From assembly GCA_947044365.1 (NCBI GenBank), contig OX345653.1, positions 1,523,001 to 1,587,000 of the forward strand: a stretch of DNA of 64,000 bases, written 5' to 3'. This stretch comes from Petrosia ficiformis. Its lineage: Eukaryota; Porifera; Demospongiae; Haplosclerida; Petrosiidae. Shown in pieces: positions 60,906 through 64,000 of the stretch. The position numbers were made by a program, and so were the translations under genes. Position 1 is the first letter of the stretch; every line of letters begins with the position of its first letter. The notes below the pieces were generated by a model that made no database searches, was not told the origin of the DNA, and saw nothing but the letters and a program-made list of their open reading frames with translations.

Positions 60906-61598
60906 AATAATCAGAATTATATTTATTTCTATATGGCTGTGGATCTACTGGTATGAATTTGAACTAGTGATGATGCACCAATAAGAGACTTTACCAGTAT
61001 TCCGATAAACCAAACGTTACTTGAGATACGTACCATGTCTGATCCAGTATTATATCTACCTTCTGGTATCTGATTCTTTGTGCATCACTAATTCGAATAA
61101 TTTTATCGAAGATGTACATTTCATGTAAATTTTAGAATATGGTGGATGGTATATGTACTATTTAACCTTCAGCTTAAACTGCCATTACTAATGAATACAC
61201 TTGTCTATTGTCATCAGTTAATAAATAGCACCCACAATGACACAGTCACTCTACAGAAGGGAAGCACACGTAGTGATGGCTTGGTAAGGGTGGATTAGTA
61301 TATGATTAACACTACTCTTTCTACACCCTAGGATTGGTGATTTGAAATTTATCCCATATCAGTGTTCGTTTAATATATGAATATAGCAAATGACAACCAA
61401 TCAACACAATGTCTCAGCATTTAGCACTAATATGAGCTAAAAATACAAACCATTTGAAGTAAACCACCAAACTCACAATATGCTAGTGTATTCAAGACAT
61501 GCATTGGGCACCAATTTGCTTTCTTTTTAATCAATGTACAGAGTATTTGGATCATGTTCAACTATTAAATTATTATGAATTAACAATAATCAACTTAC

Positions 61599-61677
61599 CA
61601 AAACAGTTTCTTTTTTGTCTGTCAGTCACGTGTTGCACGTCACAGCACGTGATTGGTATATAATATAGGGCGGCTAT
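61599..61677. promoter_or_regulatory. Bidirectional promoter with paired CACGTG boxes
   Basis: Between the putative first exon of the 617-aa gene (minus) and the M13 peptidase (plus). CACGTG occurs at 61627-61632 and 61646-61651, followed by ATTGG (inverted CCAAT) and a TATATAATATA stretch from 61658, about 20 bp before the plus-strand ATG. E-box pairs of this type are bound by bHLH-zip factors such as USF/MITF/TFE; binding here is inference. Confidence 0.6.
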
Positions 61678-64000
61678 ATGGAGGACGAGAACCATCCGCT
61701 TGTTGATGATTCAGAAATGGACGAGACTCGTCCCTTTGTAAATGACTACAAGAGCATTGGAAAGAGCAAAGCAAATAAATGTTTAATCTGTCTTTTGATA
61801 TCCACGTGTTTGCTTACCGTTCTGTTGTTGATGAGTATAGGAGCCATTATTGGATTGAGTTTAAATCATGTGAGGCTTGTTAGCGAAGCTGAAGAGAATG
61901 ACAATAAAACATCATCTTCCTGTAATTCATCAAGCTGTGTTCAACTAGCTGCTGTTGTGTTGAAGAATATGAATCCGAATATTGATCCATGTGAAGATTT
62001 CTATAATTACAGTTGTGGTGGCTGGGTTGCAAGAAATGCGATTCCTTCTGGAAATGGAGCATGGGGTGTGTTTGAAGAACTTGATAAACAGAACGAAATT
62101 TATTTGAAGAAACTTCTTGAGGGCAATGAAGAAAATGATGTTGCTGCCATTAAACTGACTCGAGAGTTGTATAGTTCATGTATGAATATAGATAGTCTTA
62201 CCAACATCGGATCTTCACCACTGATATATTTGATTAACAGCACTGGAGGTTGGAGTTTGGTTGATGTAAATAATGGTATGTTTCTTTGTTTGCTATCACT
62301 ATAAAGTATTATGTGTAGTAGTAACAATGAAATAAGTTACATGCAATGACTCTATGGTAAGTGGAATTATGGGTCATTTACGACTTCATGTTTACCTTGA
62401 CCTCAGAAAAATGTTCTTAACTTTAGTTTGCAATCACCACCTGCACTTGTTTCATAATTAGCTTTCCCATTCTTTTTGGTACATGTCAAATTTCAATTCA
62501 TCGCTTCATTAATGAGTTGCATTATTAAACTTATGAAATTAAACTATAATATAATAATTATATTATAATAATTATAATGTCGTCACATCATAATTTTGCA
62601 TTCATTATGAATGTGAACAGATCTTGTGGTGTGTACAAGTGTAGTAGGCTATTAACATTGCTGTTCTCACAATGATCATATGACTAACTCTTCTTACCTT
62701 TAAAGTACTTTAGAATTACGTGTAATGGAAGATAAGTGTTTAAGTATTCCTTTTCAAAATTTAGGTCACACATTTTTATATATAAGAAATGATGTTTCTA
62801 CAAAGAAGTCAACACTTCATTACCTTAGTTTAGCTGTTTATGGAGGGGGTAGTAGTTGATTTCAAGTGTTGATCTTGGTAATCTGTAAACTCAGTCCACA
62901 AGTGTTTCTAAACAACCTTGGCCTATATATCATAGCAGCATGAATTATCCGAATAATGCTTCTGTCTGTGTATAGTGTAACCTACATTTTTACAGGTTCA
63001 GCTTCAGCCTGGGCATTGAATTCCAGTGACTTTCAATTGTCAAAGAGATATGGAAATGGCGCATTCTTTTCATTTGGTATATCAGTCAATGATAAAAATT
63101 CATCTGAAACCATAGCAGTGGTAAGTAGAGAGAGAGAGACAGACAGACAGGGAGAGACAGACAGAGAGACAGACATACAGAGAGAGAGAGAGAGGGATGC
63201 ATATGTACTCATAATATTGTGTGTTCAGTTATATTTCAAATGTACTGTTCTTTTTCTCTTTGTTTATTATCATTCTCTTCTCACTAATTCTTCTCCAGTT
63301 ATCACAATCTGGTATAACATTACCTAGCCAAGAAGCTTATCTCAATGACAACCAAACTAATCAGGCATGTAATTTAATATGTTATGATACATCGTAAGTC
63401 ATATGCCTTCTGATTTCCAAGAATCATGTACACATCTAAATTAAATACATTTTTTGTAGTTGTTATTTGTGTCTTTAATTAGACATTTGGAGATGGGCCA
63501 GAACTGTTCTGAAACAGATCATACATACATGTACATCAGGGCTTCACACAGGATCTTTGTTAGGAGGGGGGAAAATCAATCATGTGAAGCACACTGGTCC
63601 TGAGGGGGTGGGGGGGGGGTGTGGTAGTATGCTCTCCCAGAAAATGTAAACCCTCTGAGGTTGCTTCTAGTGGCTTCTGTGGCCCCAGACAGCTTGTAGC
63701 TGAGATGTTATTGCATGTTGAAGCAAATTTGGTCTGAAATCTAGGGGGGGAACTACCTTGTTATTATGTATGGGTATGTGTACATTAATTAAATTGTACA
63801 TTGTATTTCATTACTCTTATCATAACAGACTATACCTGCATTACGTGAGTACATTGTATCAACTCTTATGCTACTGAATCCATCAGGCAACAGAGATGAA
63901 TTAACACAAGCTGCAAATGAAATAATTGATTTAGAAACTGATCTTGCAAAGGTACAGTTATATGGGGTGCCGTTTGTACCAAAACTATGAAAATTCTTAT
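61678..64000 (+). CDS. M13 (neprilysin/ECE-like) metallopeptidase, 5' part
   Basis: Type II membrane zinc endopeptidase; this window holds the N-terminal part only. Exons: 61678-62275, 62996-63120, 63299-63364, 63829-63951, continuing past the right edge. MEDENHPLVDDSEM gives an acidic cytoplasmic tail, then one TM segment (residues about 37-62, LICLLISTCLLTVLLLMSIG). The ectodomain opens with the M13 signature pattern CVQLAAVVLKNMNPNIDPCE, then DFYNYSCGGW. Later exons read WALNSSDFQLSKRYGNG and SQEAYLNDNQTNQ, as in Peptidase_M13_N. The HExxH zinc site lies beyond 64000. The third intron appears to use a GC donor (CAG/GCATGT) because only this keeps phase. Family assignment secure; subfamily not determinable here. 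Confidence 0.93.
62376..62628 (+). mobile_element. Family D repeat, both ends
   Basis: CATGTTTACCTTGACCTCAG left, ATTATGAATGTGAACAG right, with CTTAACTTTAGTTTGCAATC inside. In intron 1 of the M13 peptidase. Confidence 0.6.
63127..63197. repeat. (GA)n / (GACA)n microsatellite
   Basis: AGAGAGAGACAGACAGACAG-type purine tract a few bases after the donor of M13 exon 2. Confidence 0.9.

Overview
This window looks like nuclear DNA of an early-branching animal, most probably a sponge. It is AT-rich, with short spliceosomal introns (often 50-150 bp), dense microsatellites and many small inverted-repeat transposons. It encodes Dishevelled (DIX plus PDZ), which is an animal protein, and a tandem array of divergent class-F (Frizzled/Smoothened-type) receptors. 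The sponge assignment is inference. I rebuilt gene models by hand from splice sites, reading phase and homology; for the complete genes the summed exon lengths divide by three.

Layout. 1-9162 (minus): Dishevelled, running off the left edge, with large repeat-filled introns. 9478-13988 (plus): a 12-exon coiled-coil gene of 571 aa, tentatively SIX6OS1-like (meiosis), divergent from Dishevelled. 14147-40624 (minus): five tandem Frizzled-like loci, here Fz-A to Fz-E. Fz-A has two +1 frameshifts and a lost splice donor. Fz-B is intact (645 aa). Fz-C is a clear pseudogene. Fz-D is open but lacks the cysteine-rich domain (516 aa). Fz-E is complete except for one +1 frameshift. PPT1 (plus, intronless, 306 aa) sits between Fz-B and Fz-C. 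40690-41261: a terminal-inverted-repeat element with a G-rich block. 41893-46383 (minus): triosephosphate isomerase, 247 aa in 7 exons, with an inverted relic copy of exon 2 in an intron. 47628-48223: a non-autonomous hAT element with a perfect 8-bp target duplication. 48543-50493 (minus): MITD1, 238 aa in 6 exons. 50883-60461 (minus): a 617-aa coiled-coil protein with ubiquitin-binding-like motifs near its C-terminus. 61678-64000 (plus): the start of an M13 metallopeptidase, running off the right edge.

Wnt-type receptors and their cytoplasmic partner Dishevelled lie within 40 kb of each other, yet none of the five receptors shows the canonical KTxxxW Dishevelled-binding motif after TM7. The array shows active birth and death: gene conversion over the CRD exons, an in-frame deletion that produced a CRD-less receptor, and a decayed member. 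The other genes are metabolic or housekeeping (TPI, PPT1, MITD1). Most remaining DNA is mobile: at least three hAT-type elements with readable target duplications, several other small repeat families shared among introns, two tRNA-derived SINE-like sequences, and complex minisatellites.
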